Source: Vibrio lentus (GTDB lineage Bacteria; Pseudomonadota; Gammaproteobacteria; Enterobacterales; Vibrionaceae). Taken from it: DNA of 64,000 nt. A program made the position numbers and the translations under genes. The notes under the pieces were generated by a model that ran no database searches, was not told the origin of the DNA, and saw only the letters and a program-made list of their open reading frames with translations. Numbering within the stretch: the first letter of the stretch is position 1; the number at the start of each line of letters is the position of its first letter. The stretch covers positions 620,001-684,000 of the forward strand of contig NZ_JAUFQE010000002.1 in assembly GCF_030409755.1 (NCBI RefSeq). Direction: 5' to 3'. Shown here piece by piece: positions 1-9,177 of the stretch.

Positions 1-60
1 TAAGAAATGAAAGAGAGGATTATCGCGCTCCCCAACGACATGTTTCAAAATGTAAATCAC

Positions 61-903
61 ATGAATCTAAACCAATTTGACTCATTATTACCGCCACAAA
101 TGGCTGAGCGCGCTGCAGATATTGGCGTAGGTAAAGCAACAAAAGATCCAATCAAATCCTTTCTTCTCGCTATTTCAGCGGGCATACATATCGGCATTGC
201 GTTCGTGTTTTACACCATCGTGACGACAGGTGCTGGTGATTTACCGTGGGGCATTACTCGCGTACTCGGTGGTTTGGCATTTAGCTTAGGCTTGATCCTT
301 GTGGTGGTTACTGGCGGCGAGTTGTTTACTAGCTCTGTTTTAACGTTAGTGGCGAGAGCGAGCGGTAAGATCACTTGGGTAACCTTGTTTAAAAACTGGG
401 CGACGGTTTATGTGGGCAACCTTATTGGCGCTTTATTGCTAGTGGCATGCATGCTCGCGACTAAACAATACATGTTTGACAATGGCCAAGTCGGGCTCAA
501 CGCTATGGCTATCTCTCAGCACAAAATGCATCATGATTTTATTCAAGCGATTGCGCTTGGCATCATGTGTAACGTGTTGGTGTGTATTGCGGTGTGGATG
601 ACATTCAGTGGGCGTACCTTAACGGATAAAATTACGGTTATGATTTTACCTGTAGCGATGTTTGTATCGTCGGGTTTTGAGCACTGTATTGCGAACATGT
701 TCCAAGTACCACTCGCTATCGGCATTAAAACATTTGCTCCTGCTGAGTTTTGGACAATGACAGGTGCTAACCCTGCCGACTATATTGACCTAAACATGAT
801 GGATTTCTTAACGAACAACCTATTGCCTGTGACTTTAGGCAACATCATTGGCGGCGGTATCTTTGTCGGCATGTGGTATTGGTTGATTTATCTACGAGAT
901 TAA
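61..903 (+). CDS. focA: Formate channel of the FNT family
   Basis: Inner-membrane pentameric channel that moves formate (and related small anions) during fermentation. The protein is close to enterobacterial FocA along its whole length: an N-terminal NQFDSLLPPQMAERA stretch, six membrane segments, and the FNT signature around GGELFTSSV and GNLIGALL. The conserved pore His lies in the VSSGFEHCIANMF segment. An in-frame ATG at 7 and another at 40 would add 18 or 7 residues. I chose 61 because residue 1 then falls where E. coli FocA starts (280 versus 285 aa), but no good ribosome site is visible before any of the three. No pflB is in view; the gene is followed by its own terminator. Confidence 0.9.
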   Translation: MNLNQFDSLLPPQMAERAADIGVGKATKDPIKSFLLAISAGIHIGIAFVFYTIVTTGAGDLPWGITRVLGGLAFSLGLILVVVTGGELFTSSVLTLVARASGKITWVTLFKNWATVYVGNLIGALLLVACMLATKQYMFDNGQVGLNAMAISQHKMHHDFIQAIALGIMCNVLVCIAVWMTFSGRTLTDKITVMILPVAMFVSSGFEHCIANMFQVPLAIGIKTFAPAEFWTMTGANPADYIDLNMMDFLTNNLLPVTLGNIIGGGIFVGMWYWLIYLRD

Positions 904-948
904 CCATGATTCGGTCATCGTATCGATTTGAATGATTACGATTAAAAG

Positions 949-975
949 ACGGTCTGCATTGCAGGCCGTTTTTTA
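949..975 (+). terminator. Rho-independent terminator of focA
   Basis: A 9-bp stem (ACGGTCTGC with GCAGGCCGT, one G-T pair) with a 3-nt loop is followed by a run of six T. It lies 45 nt after the focA stop codon. Confidence 0.85.
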
Positions 976-1030
976 TTGTGGAAAACCTTTTAGTTTCTCT
1001 TTTTAATAATCATTAAAACACTCAATAGCA

Positions 1031-1192
1031 GGATCGAGTAGGGCAACATAGGCCTTTGAAATTAAGTAAGGATCAATGTAAATGATCCTTAGTCGAGTCA
1101 AAGTGACTAAAAAAGGATCAATACTGTTTTGGTTATCCACAGTTTCTGTGGATAACCTGTCTCAAAGTCAGTGTGTAACCAGATCGCAAAGG
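1031..1192. promoter_or_regulatory. DnaA-box palindrome with clustered GATC sites
   Basis: A perfect 12-bp inverted repeat (1131-1142 and 1146-1157, 3-nt loop) contains two consensus DnaA boxes, TTATCCACA at 1133-1141 and its reverse complement at 1147-1155. Five GATC sites lie within about 160 bp (near 1032, 1071, 1084, 1116 and 1186), three of them inside AAGGATCA units, and 1069-1091 is itself an inverted repeat of that unit. No T tract follows the palindrome on either strand, so it does not read as a terminator. The DnaA-box match is seen directly; a role in titrating or loading DnaA is inference. Confidence 0.5.
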
Positions 1193-1202
1193 AAGAAAGA
1201 GG

Positions 1203-1997
1203 TCAGTCTGTGGGCTTAATTCGGGCGAGGACTCGACCTTCTTTCGTCAGAGATGTCTTTAAAGAAAGGTGAAGTGCGAGCGCCAATGAACTACTCATCA
1301 TCACGAAAATAGCCAACATGATCATCAGTTGATACTTAATCGCAATCATTGGTGAAGCTCCCCCTAGAATTTGACCTGTCATCATTCCCGGAAGTGTGAC
1401 TAAGCCGGTGGTCGCCATAGAAGCCATAATAGGAGACATCGCCTTCTGTATCGCATTACGTACAAAAGGTGCAGCTGCGTAGGTTGGAGAAGCGCCTAAA
1501 GCGATAGCCGCTTCGTACTCTGACTTCTGGGTTTCAAAAGCACCGAACAAGTTCTGTAGAGCCACTATATTGCTGCTCAAGCTATTACCCAGCAGCATCC
1601 CCGCAATAGGAATTAAGTACTGTGCGTTGAAGAGTGGGGTCGGCTTGATAATAAAGAAACAAATAAATAAGACGATGGGTACACAGGTAACCGCAAGGCT
1701 GAACGCTACAGGTGCTAATAGTAGTTGTTTCGGGAGCTTTGATTTTTCAACAATCGAACTTGCACCCACTACAATCATAGCGAATAACCACAATAAATTG
1801 ATCCATAAGCTATTCAAAGTAAAAAGGTATTCGAGATAAAGACCGACCAAGAATAGCTGTACCACCATACGAGAAATACTAATAGAGGCCTCTTTACCTA
1901 GGCCGAGTTTCAGTTTGTAGTTAATGGCGATGGGCAGTATGAGAAGTGAGCTGAATAACAGCAATTGCCACCAAGAGATATCAATAACGTCTTGCAT
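1203..1997 (-). CDS. fetB: FetB/YbbM-type metal exporter permease (UPF0014)
   Basis: Polytopic inner-membrane protein matching E. coli FetB, the permease of the FetAB exporter linked to iron export and oxidative stress resistance. It shows the family core: IPIAGMLLGNSLSS, a cytoplasmic EAAIALGASP coupling-type segment, and LVTLPGMMTGQILGGASP near the last helices. A longer reading frame begins at 2051, but ATG at 1997 has AGGAAG seven bases upstream and gives 264 aa, the usual family length. The ATPase partner FetA is not adjacent here, unlike in E. coli, so it must be encoded elsewhere or replaced. The gene is monocistronic and converges with focA. Confidence 0.82.
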   Translation of the reverse strand: MQDVIDISWWQLLLFSSLLILPIAINYKLKLGLGKEASISISRMVVQLFLVGLYLEYLFTLNSLWINLLWLFAMIVVGASSIVEKSKLPKQLLLAPVAFSLAVTCVPIVLFICFFIIKPTPLFNAQYLIPIAGMLLGNSLSSNIVALQNLFGAFETQKSEYEAAIALGASPTYAAAPFVRNAIQKAMSPIMASMATTGLVTLPGMMTGQILGGASPMIAIKYQLMIMLAIFVMMSSSLALALHLSLKTSLTKEGRVLARIKPTD

Positions 1998-2435
1998 AAT
2001 GCTTCCTTTTAAGTAGGTCTCCATCATATCTGAAAGTGCCAAATGATGCATTTCAGCGTCACACTTGTCGATCTCAAAAAAGGCTCAATTATTTAACATT
2101 CAAAGTACAAAATAATGGTTATTTGAGGGTTTTTTGGCTACTACTTAGTAGGTAAAACGTTAAAATTAGTTACAATGTGGTTGCGCAAATGTTGGCTTTT
2201 AACATTTGTGAAATATACTTAATTCTTCACATTTGTTAATACTTTTTAATAACTTTGTTTAACTAAAAACAACTTTGGATGAGCTCAAAAAAGTATTGAT
2301 TAGCAAGGGTTATAACGGGAGATTTGATTGAACCCTACTTTGTGTATGGTCTAAAATTCATCGTTAGATACTCAAGAACTTTAGCCCCTTAGAATGGGTT
2401 ACTCGAAATTACTAAATACAAAATAGGCAAAATGT
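1998..2435 (+). promoter_or_regulatory. Control region upstream of torECA
   Basis: This 438-nt gene-free, AT-rich stretch holds three related CAAATGT/ACATTTG elements: GCAAATGTT near 2186, AACATTTGTGAA at 2201-2212 and TTCACATTTGTTAAT near 2226. They are followed by GTTAA-type motifs (2234-2262) that resemble spaced ArcA half sites. The first part also serves as fetB promoter. The repeats are seen; assigning them to TorR, ArcA or another regulator is inference. I found no convincing match to the E. coli TorR decamer. Confidence 0.4.
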
Positions 2436-2618
2436 ATGAGTGATGTTAAGAAAATTGAAACTGGCGAAAAACGCTCGTTGGAGTGGAAGTCATTCCTCTT
2501 CATTGCGGTGGTTCTCTTTCCAATATTAAGTGTGGCTTTTGTAGGAGGCTACGGCTTTCTAGTTTGGGCACTGCAAGTGTTTGTATTAGGTCCTCCAGGT
2601 GCACACGGCGGCATGTAA
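2436..2618 (+). CDS. torE: TorE/NapE small membrane protein
   Basis: A 60-aa single-pass membrane protein of the NapE/TorE family: a charged N-terminus with the RSLEWKSFLFIAVVLFPILS signature, one hydrophobic helix at about residues 21-45, and a short GPPGAHGGM tail. Proteins of this family stand first in tor or nap operons; their exact job is unsettled. It precedes torC by 52 nt and torA after that, the torECA order known from Shewanella and Vibrio. The length is normal for the family. Confidence 0.85.
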   Translation: MSDVKKIETGEKRSLEWKSFLFIAVVLFPILSVAFVGGYGFLVWALQVFVLGPPGAHGGM

Positions 2619-2670
2619 TGCCCTCTTGCTATCACATTTTTATTAGAACTAATTTTTAAGAGAGCTAAAC

Positions 2671-3849
2671 ATGAAATCATTTTTAGTTAAATTATGGCGC
2701 ACAATGACTCGCCCAGCAGTACACATCAGTCTTGGTGTACTAACCATGGGTGGCTTTATCGCCGGTGTTATTTTCTGGGGTGGCTTTAACACTGCGTTAG
2801 AACACACGAATACAGAAGAGTTCTGTGTAAGCTGTCACACCATGCGTGACAATGTTTACGTAGAACTACAAGAAACGGTTCACTGGAAAAATACATCTGG
2901 TGTACGCGCAACTTGTCCTGACTGTCACGTTCCACATGAATGGACAGCAAAAATTGCTCGTAAGATGCAAGCATCTAAAGAAGTCTTCGCTCAAGTATTT
3001 GGTGACCTAGACACACCTGAGAAATTTGAAGCTCGTCGTATCGAACTGGCTAAACACGAATGGGATCGTTTCTCTTCGAACAAATCTCTAGAGTGTAAGA
3101 ACTGCCACAACTACGATTCAATGGATTTCGAAAACATGCGCCCAACAGCGCGTATCCAGATGAAGAACGCGGCAGAGCGTGATCAAAGCTGTGTTGACTG
3201 TCACAAAGGTATTGCTCACAACCTTCCATTAGATATGGCATCAGCGAGCGGTATTGTTGGCGAGCTAGAAAATGTAGCAAGCAGCACATCTTACGCAAAT
3301 GGTTCTGACGTGATCTCTATTCGTCATCTTCCAATGTACACGGATGAGACAGCAACAGTTGAAGCGGGTCTATTAAGCCCTGCAAGTAAAGTTGCGGTTA
3401 TCGACGAAAAAGGCGACATGATCAAGATTCAAATCGACGGTTGGCGTAAAGCGAAAGGCTTCGGACGTGTAATCCAAGAAGACTTCGGTATGAACATCTC
3501 GACTGCAATCTTGACGAAAGAAGTTTCTCAAAGTGACGTGATCACTGTTGGCGAGAAGAAAGAAGATGAGCTAACGGGCCTTCCATGGGAAAAAGTTGAC
3601 CTAGCACTTTGGATGAAGAAAGAGTCTATGGTTGATAACTTCGATCCAATTTGGAACGCAGCAGGTCAGGCTTACCAGTCAAACTGTTCTACTTGTCACT
3701 CACAACCAGATGAAGGCCACTTCAGCGCTAACGGTTGGGTAGGCATGCTAGATGGTATGATCGCATTCGTGAACTTCGATACAGATACAGAAGCACTTGT
3801 TCTTAAGTATCTACAGAAGCACTCATCAGATTTTTCTGAAGGCCACTAA
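2671..3849 (+). CDS. torC: Pentahaem c-type cytochrome TorC
   Basis: Membrane-anchored quinol-oxidising cytochrome that passes electrons to TorA in the periplasm. One N-terminal helix (about residues 17-40) anchors it. The NapC/NirT-like module carries four CXXCH haem sites (CVSCH 52-56, CPDCH 82-86, CKNCH 142-146, CVDCH 174-178), and a C-terminal domain carries a fifth (CSTCH 339-343). 392 aa matches E. coli TorC (390). GAGAGC precedes the ATG. In E. coli the C-terminal haem domain also feeds back on TorS signalling; whether that holds here is not visible. Confidence 0.95.
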   Translation: MKSFLVKLWRTMTRPAVHISLGVLTMGGFIAGVIFWGGFNTALEHTNTEEFCVSCHTMRDNVYVELQETVHWKNTSGVRATCPDCHVPHEWTAKIARKMQASKEVFAQVFGDLDTPEKFEARRIELAKHEWDRFSSNKSLECKNCHNYDSMDFENMRPTARIQMKNAAERDQSCVDCHKGIAHNLPLDMASASGIVGELENVASSTSYANGSDVISIRHLPMYTDETATVEAGLLSPASKVAVIDEKGDMIKIQIDGWRKAKGFGRVIQEDFGMNISTAILTKEVSQSDVITVGEKKEDELTGLPWEKVDLALWMKKESMVDNFDPIWNAAGQAYQSNCSTCHSQPDEGHFSANGWVGMLDGMIAFVNFDTDTEALVLKYLQKHSSDFSEGH

Positions 3850-3873
3850 TAAGACGTCAATTGGAGTAACACA

Positions 3874-6336
3874 ATGGCAATTACAAGAAGAAGTTTTCTG
3901 AAAGGTGTCGCTACAACAAGTGCGGCATCGGTTATCGGTCCTAGCTTATTGGCGTCGGCATCGGCTTCAGCTGCAGAAACTGATGGTACGTGGAAAGTCT
4001 CTGGTTCTCACTGGGGTGCATTCCGAGCTCGCGTTTATGCGGGTAAAGTACAAGAAATTAAGCCTCTAGAAATCGATCAGCATCCAACTGAGATGTTGAA
4101 AGGTATCAAGGGGATTATCTACAGCCCATCACGTGTGCGTTACCCTATGGTTCGCCTAGATTGGTTGAAGAAGCACAAATACAGCGCAGACACGCGTGGT
4201 AACAACCGTTTTGTTCGTGTTACTTGGGATGAGGCATTAGACCTTGTTTACCGCGAACTAGAACGTGTACAGAAAGATTACGGTCCATGGGCGCTTCACA
4301 CTGGTCAAACAGGTTGGAGACAAACAGGTCAGTTCCACAGCTGTACTAACCACATGCAACGTGCAATGGCACTTCACGGTTACTCTGTGAAGAAAATCGG
4401 TGACTACTCGACAGGTGCTGGTCAAACGATCATGCCTTACGTGCTAGGTTCTACTGAAGTATATGCTCAAGGTACATCTTGGGAACTTATCCTAGAAAAC
4501 AGTGACAACATTGTTCTTTGGGGTAACGATCCAGTTAAGAACCTGCAAGTAGGTTGGACGTGTGAGACTCACGAGTCGTTCGCATACCTAGAACAGCTGA
4601 AAGAAAAAGTTGCTAAGAAAGAGATCAACGTTGTTTCTGTTGACCCTGTGAAGAACAAAACAGGTCGTTACTTAGAAAACGAGCAGATGTACATCAACCC
4701 ACAAACTGATGTGGCGTTCATGCTGGGTGTTGCTCACGTTCTTTACAACGAAGGCCTATACGACAAGAAGTTCATCGAAACTTACTGTCTAGGTTTTGAA
4801 GATTTCATCAAGTACGTTCAAGGTGAAACGAAAGACAAAGTTGAGAAGACGCCAGAATGGGCTTCAGCTATCTGTGGCGCAAGTGCGGAATCTATCCGTG
4901 ATTTCGCTAAGATGTTGGTTAACGGCCGTACACAAATTCTTGTTGGTTGGAGTATTCAACGTCAACAACACGGTGAGCAGCCTTACTGGATGTGTGCAGT
5001 TATCGCAGCAATGGTTGGTCAAATTGGTCTACCTGGCGGCGGTATCTCTTACGGTCACCACTACTCAGGTATCGGTGTATCTTCGACTGGTTTCGCTGCT
5101 CCGGGTTCTTTCCCGCTGAACATCGACCAAGGTCAATCACCTAAGTACACCAATACAGATTACAACGGTTACAGCCGTGTAATTCCAGTTGCTCGTTGGG
5201 TAGATAGCCTGCTTGAACCTGGTAAGAAGATCAAAGCGAACGGTTCTACTGTGACGCTGCCAGATATCAAGATGATGGTCTTCAGTGGTAACAACCCGTG
5301 GCATCACCACCAAGATCGCAACAAGATGCGTAAAGCATTCAAGAGCCTACAAACTGTAGTGGCTGTTGACTTCGCGTGGACTGCAACTTGTCGTCATTCT
5401 GATATTGTTCTTCCAGCTTGTACTCAGTGGGAACGTAACGATATCGATGGTTACGGTGCGTACTCTGGTCGTGGTTTGATCGCAATGCACAAGCTAGTGG
5501 ATCCTTTGTTCCAGTCTAAGACTGACTTCGAGATCATGTCTAGCCTGACTAAGCGTTGGGGTCGCTACGACGATTACACGCGTGGTATGGACGAAATGCA
5601 GTGGGTTAAATCTCTATACGACGATTGCCGCGCTTCGAATGAAGGCACGATTGAAATGCCTGAGTTTGCTGAGTTCTGGGAGAAAGGTTTCCTAGACTTC
5701 GGTAAAGGTAAGCCATGGACTCGTCACGCTTCATTCCGTGAAGACCCAGAGATCAACGCACTAGGCACGCCTTCTGGTTTCATCGAAATCACAAGCCGTA
5801 CTGTTGGCAATATGGGTTACGAGCACTGCCAAGAACACCCAATGTGGTTCGAGAAATCTGAACGTTCACACGGTGGTCCAGGCTCTGACAAACACCCGTA
5901 CTGGCTACAATCTTGTCACCCAGACAAGCGTCTTCACTCTCAGATGTGTGAATCTGAAGAGTGGCGTGCGACTTACGCGGTACAAGGCCGTGAGCCAATC
6001 TACATCAACCCAACGGATGCTAAGAAGAAAGGCATCAAAGACGGCGATGTAGTACGTGTATTCAACGACCGTGGTCAACTACTAGCAGGTGCTGTTCTAA
6101 TGGATAGCTATGCTCCTGGTGTTGTTCGTATCGAAGAAGGTGCTTGGTACGGCCCTATCAACGAGAAAGTGGGCGCGCTAGATACATACGGCGATCCAAA
6201 CACACTAACTCAAGACATCGGTACGTCTGAACTTGCTCAAGCAACGTCAGCAAACACATGTTTGGTTGATTTCGAGAAGTTCCAAGGCAAACTGCCTCCA
6301 GTAACTTCATTCGGTGGTCCAATCGAAGTTTCTTAA
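3874..6336 (+). CDS. torA: Trimethylamine-N-oxide reductase, molybdenum subunit
   Basis: Periplasmic bis-MGD molybdoenzyme that reduces TMAO to trimethylamine in anaerobic respiration. A Tat signal is clear (RRSFLKG at residues 5-11, then an Ala-rich stretch ending at ASASA-AE near 34). The Mo-ligand serine of the DMSO/TMAO reductase family is in DYSTGAGQ (Ser about 179). The C-terminal molydopterin dinucleotide-binding domain starts near residue 700. 820 aa is slightly shorter than E. coli TorA (848). It lies 24 nt after torC and is followed by a strong terminator. The chaperone gene torD is not in the operon, so TorA maturation must use a TorD encoded elsewhere. Confidence 0.95.
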   Translation: MAITRRSFLKGVATTSAASVIGPSLLASASASAAETDGTWKVSGSHWGAFRARVYAGKVQEIKPLEIDQHPTEMLKGIKGIIYSPSRVRYPMVRLDWLKKHKYSADTRGNNRFVRVTWDEALDLVYRELERVQKDYGPWALHTGQTGWRQTGQFHSCTNHMQRAMALHGYSVKKIGDYSTGAGQTIMPYVLGSTEVYAQGTSWELILENSDNIVLWGNDPVKNLQVGWTCETHESFAYLEQLKEKVAKKEINVVSVDPVKNKTGRYLENEQMYINPQTDVAFMLGVAHVLYNEGLYDKKFIETYCLGFEDFIKYVQGETKDKVEKTPEWASAICGASAESIRDFAKMLVNGRTQILVGWSIQRQQHGEQPYWMCAVIAAMVGQIGLPGGGISYGHHYSGIGVSSTGFAAPGSFPLNIDQGQSPKYTNTDYNGYSRVIPVARWVDSLLEPGKKIKANGSTVTLPDIKMMVFSGNNPWHHHQDRNKMRKAFKSLQTVVAVDFAWTATCRHSDIVLPACTQWERNDIDGYGAYSGRGLIAMHKLVDPLFQSKTDFEIMSSLTKRWGRYDDYTRGMDEMQWVKSLYDDCRASNEGTIEMPEFAEFWEKGFLDFGKGKPWTRHASFREDPEINALGTPSGFIEITSRTVGNMGYEHCQEHPMWFEKSERSHGGPGSDKHPYWLQSCHPDKRLHSQMCESEEWRATYAVQGREPIYINPTDAKKKGIKDGDVVRVFNDRGQLLAGAVLMDSYAPGVVRIEEGAWYGPINEKVGALDTYGDPNTLTQDIGTSELAQATSANTCLVDFEKFQGKLPPVTSFGGPIEVS

Positions 6337-6372
6337 GTCTTGTACTTAAGAACCAAGACTAAAGCTTGAATT

Positions 6373-6410
6373 AAAGCCCCTGTAAGTACTCTTACAGGGG
6401 CTTTTTTTTT
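6373..6410 (+). terminator. Terminator of torECA
   Basis: A 14-bp stem, AAAGCCCCTGTAAG paired with its complement around a TACT loop, runs directly into ten T. It lies 37 nt after the torA stop. Confidence 0.93.
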
Positions 6411-6583
6411 CTAGTGTACGGAGTTGGGATTTCTATTTAAGCATTGTAATAGCGTCAAGAGGGGCGTTTTTGAGACAGGCTATAACGTGCTGTTTGAGGT
6501 AGGCTGTAGAAGCATGAGCATGAGCATGAAGCAGGAAGGGAATGTACAAAGAATCTGTTTTAAGGGCTTAGGCAGACGGAAAC

Positions 6584-6610
6584 AAAAAGGCCGATACAAA
6601 GTACCGACCT
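6584..6610 (-). terminator. Terminator of the 6710-7930 exporter gene
   Basis: Read on the minus strand, a 9-bp stem (AGGTCGGTA with TATCGGCCT, two G-T pairs) is followed by TTTTTG. It lies about 100 nt beyond the stop codon of the exporter gene. The rest of 6411-6709 holds no supported gene; a triple AGCATG run sits at 6513-6529. Confidence 0.7.
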
Positions 6611-6709
6611 AATAGAAACCTATGGAGTTAAGCTTGAACTCTAGATATCAACCGGAGACTTGGATAGAAACTTAATCTTCGATTATAAACCTAAGCCTTG
6701 AGCGTCAAG

Positions 6710-7930
6710 CTACAGTTCGAACATAAACCAATAACCGTATGCACAAATCAAAGCGGGCACACTGGAATACAAGGTCGCGACAAGCGCCGCTTTCGGTGCC
6801 ATTGCAATCGCTGGGAATAGCGCATCACCATCATTCGAAATAGCGTTACCGACTTGAGCCGAGAGTGGCAGGGCACCTGAAAGATAAAGACTCGTCACCA
6901 GTAGCTGAGGACCACAGCCAGGTAATAGCCCCATCAACACGCCAGCCAGGGGGAGCATGATGCCCCAACTTGAGAATAGCGTCGCAAAATCCACATTTGC
7001 TATCACAGAGCCAAATTCAAAGAAAAGAAAGGCTACTACAACCCAAGCTGTCACGAAGTTAGTATCTTGAGCGGTTTTTTGTAGCGGGTGTGAGCCAACA
7101 CACTTCTCATCTTCACTGACGGCCGATTTATAATCTTCAATTTCACGAGTCAGACCCCATAGAAACATCGAGCTAATCAGCAAGATAGTGCCTGTCCATT
7201 CCATCGACATTTCAGGTAACGCAAGCAACTCGTTTACGTCGACTTGAAAAGAGCCAAGTAGGGCTACCGCAGCACCGGGAATAATAAGTACAGACCATAA
7301 GTAGCCCTGTAGGTTAATCGCCTTTTTAGAAACGGCTTCTTTGTCTTCCTCTTGAGATTGTGATGAACAGCTACGCGCTGCTTCATTTTTTTCTGACTGT
7401 TTCGGACGTAAGAAGTCATCAGCGTGAAATAGGTTGATGATGCGACCTGACGCTGTACCGACAATGACGCCCATTGCCATCATGGCTAAGCCTGTTTTAG
7501 GTTCGCTCGCAATCAACAAGAAGGCAGCGTCACCCATGGTGGAAACCAGTACAGCAACGACGGCTCCAAATCCCAACTTCCCGGAAATAAATTGCGTGGT
7601 AACGACTATCGCACCACCACAACCAGGCAATGCCCCCATTAGCGCAGCAAACACCACTTGGTTAGACCGAGACTGATGTACGAGCTTGTTGAAGACGTTG
7701 TCTTTATTGATGTACAAGCTTAACCAGTGGTAAATGGCTAACGTTAAAGCGACATAACAAGATACCGCCCAGAATGCGTCTGACAAGGTCGTTACCGTCA
7801 GCTCTCGTGTAGCTGGGGCCGCAACCAATGCTGCAAGTGAAATCGGCAATAGCAGGCGCTTAAAAGACAGTGAAAACTGAGTTGTTTTCGCAGCGCTACT
7901 GCTTGGCAAAAAAGAGATTAGTCGATCCAT
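6710..7930 (-). CDS. Probable manganese/heavy-metal exporter (ArsP_2/DUF2899-type, about 10 TM)
   Basis: Polytopic membrane protein, 406 aa, with an internal duplication: each half carries an LPGCG loop (GALPGCGGAIVVTTQF near residue 100 and GLLPGCGPQLLVTSLY near 347) followed by a helix with GDAAFLL or GDALFPA. A hydrophilic, Cys-containing cytoplasmic linker with RSCSSQSQEED lies between the halves. This pattern fits the 10-11 TM putative metal-exporter family (Pfam ArsP_2); a manganese exporter named MneA is known from V. cholerae and may belong to the same family, but I cannot confirm orthology. The gene is divergent from the Mn-dependent pyrophosphatase gene, with a Fur-like palindrome 43 nt upstream of its start. 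Substrate is inference. Confidence 0.65.
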   Translation of the reverse strand: MDRLISFLPSSSAAKTTQFSLSFKRLLLPISLAALVAAPATRELTVTTLSDAFWAVSCYVALTLAIYHWLSLYINKDNVFNKLVHQSRSNQVVFAALMGALPGCGGAIVVTTQFISGKLGFGAVVAVLVSTMGDAAFLLIASEPKTGLAMMAMGVIVGTASGRIINLFHADDFLRPKQSEKNEAARSCSSQSQEEDKEAVSKKAINLQGYLWSVLIIPGAAVALLGSFQVDVNELLALPEMSMEWTGTILLISSMFLWGLTREIEDYKSAVSEDEKCVGSHPLQKTAQDTNFVTAWVVVAFLFFEFGSVIANVDFATLFSSWGIMLPLAGVLMGLLPGCGPQLLVTSLYLSGALPLSAQVGNAISNDGDALFPAIAMAPKAALVATLYSSVPALICAYGYWFMFEL

Positions 7931-7971
7931 AGGTGTTACTCAAAATTAGTGGCTTGAGATAAATATATACG

Positions 7972-7990
7972 AATGATAATAATTATCAAT
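7972..7990. promoter_or_regulatory. Fur-like operator between exporter and ppaC
   Basis: TGATAATAATTATCA at 7974-7988 is a perfect 15-bp palindrome and matches the core of the Fur consensus (GATAATnATTATC). It sits in the 201-nt divergent region, nearer the exporter (start 7930) than ppaC (start 8132). Fur, or a manganese-responsive Fur relative (Mur), could read it; the metal is not decided by the sequence. Confidence 0.6.
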
Positions 7991-8131
7991 TGCATTTGTT
8001 GTTTTTTTATCTATTGTTACCATTGGCTAAACCTAGGAAACATGACCAATCTAAAAAAATGAGGTAAAGTATGGCTAATAAAGAGAGGCTCTAAAGGTAG
8101 AGTCATAATTGTTAGTGTAATAGGAAGAAAC

Positions 8132-9037
8132 ATGATTTTAGTTGTTGGTCACAAAAACCCTGATAGTGACAGTATTTGTAGTGCGTTAGTTGCAACGGAG
8201 CTTCTTAAAGCTCGTGGCGAGGAAGCGACACCAATTCGCCAAGGCGAGATCAACCGCGAAACTCAACACATTCTAGAAGTCGCTGGTGCTGAAAAGCCAG
8301 AGCTTCGTACTTCTGTTGCTGGTGAGAAAATCTGGCTAGTAGACTACTCAGATCTAGCACAAGCACCAGACGATGTTGCTGAAGCAGAGATCGTAGGCAT
8401 TGTCGATCACCACCGTCTAGGTGACGTGATGACAGTTAACCCTATGGAAGCTTGGATCTGGCCTGTTGGTTGTACAAACACTGTACTTTTCAACATGTTC
8501 AAGATTGAAGGTCACGCTATCTCTCAACAGATCGCTAAACTGATGATGTCTGCAATTCTTTCAGACACGGTTGGTTTTGCTTCTCCAACATGTACTCAAA
8601 AAGACAAAGACGCTGTTGCTGAGCTTGCTGAAATCGCTGGCGTAACAGACGTTGATGCTTTCATCAAAGCACTTCTAATTGCTAAAACAAACATCGAAGG
8701 CTTATCTGCTGCACAGCTAGTAGAAAAAGACCTTAAAGGCTACCCATTCAACGGTCGCGATGTTGTTGTTGGTCAAGTTGAGCTTGCTACTCTTGAGCAA
8801 GTAGACGGCATGATCGAAGCGCTAGAAGCTGATCTTGAAGCGCGTTGTGAGAAAGATGGTCTAGCGTTTGCTGCAGTAATGCTGACAGATATCACTACAG
8901 CTCAAACTCGTCTTCTATACAAAGGTGAGTGGGCTGATAAGTTGGTTAAATTCGAGAAAGACGGTGTATTGATGATGGAAAATACACTGAGCCGTAAGAA
9001 GCAAGGTTGGCCTTGGCTTCAAGGCGAGCTTGTTTAA
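8132..9037 (+). CDS. ppaC: Manganese-dependent inorganic pyrophosphatase (family II)
   Basis: Cytosolic enzyme that hydrolyses PPi to two phosphates, driving biosynthetic reactions. It belongs to the DHH superfamily: metal-binding GHKNPDSDSICSA at residues 6-18, further metal ligands in VDYSD and VDHHRLGD near residues 74 and 97, and a C-terminal DHHA2 domain ending in LSRKKQ...P (substrate Arg/Lys). 301 aa is typical. ATG at 8132 has AGGAAG six bases before it. It is transcribed alone and ends at a terminator. Its Mn dependence makes the neighbouring metal exporter noteworthy. Confidence 0.95.
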   Translation: MILVVGHKNPDSDSICSALVATELLKARGEEATPIRQGEINRETQHILEVAGAEKPELRTSVAGEKIWLVDYSDLAQAPDDVAEAEIVGIVDHHRLGDVMTVNPMEAWIWPVGCTNTVLFNMFKIEGHAISQQIAKLMMSAILSDTVGFASPTCTQKDKDAVAELAEIAGVTDVDAFIKALLIAKTNIEGLSAAQLVEKDLKGYPFNGRDVVVGQVELATLEQVDGMIEALEADLEARCEKDGLAFAAVMLTDITTAQTRLLYKGEWADKLVKFEKDGVLMMENTLSRKKQGWPWLQGELV

Positions 9038-9055
9038 CCAAGTCGCTTAATTATA

Positions 9056-9084
9056 AACGCCTGCTAATTTAGCAGGCGTTTTTC
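9056..9084 (+). terminator. Terminator of ppaC
   Basis: AACGCCTGCT pairs perfectly with AGCAGGCGTT around a 5-nt loop and is followed by TTT-C-TTT, 19 nt after the stop. Confidence 0.88.
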
Positions 9085-9177
9085 TTTGAAGTAGACTTTC
9101 TTCTCAATAGAAATATTTGAAGTTAATGCTACTCAGCATAAAATGAACAAAGTTACTGACTAACGTAGGAAATTAAG

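Noticed and set aside
1131..1157. Palindrome as a terminator for focA or fetB
   Set aside because: No T run follows on either strand, and focA already has a good terminator at 949-975.
4796..5119. 107-codon frame inside torA
   Set aside because: It lies wholly within torA in another frame, and torA is clearly coding here.
6424..6612. 62-codon open frame after the torA terminator
   Set aside because: Begins with TTG, has no ribosome site, an unlikely composition with an MSMSMK repeat, and overlaps the minus-strand terminator at 6584-6610.
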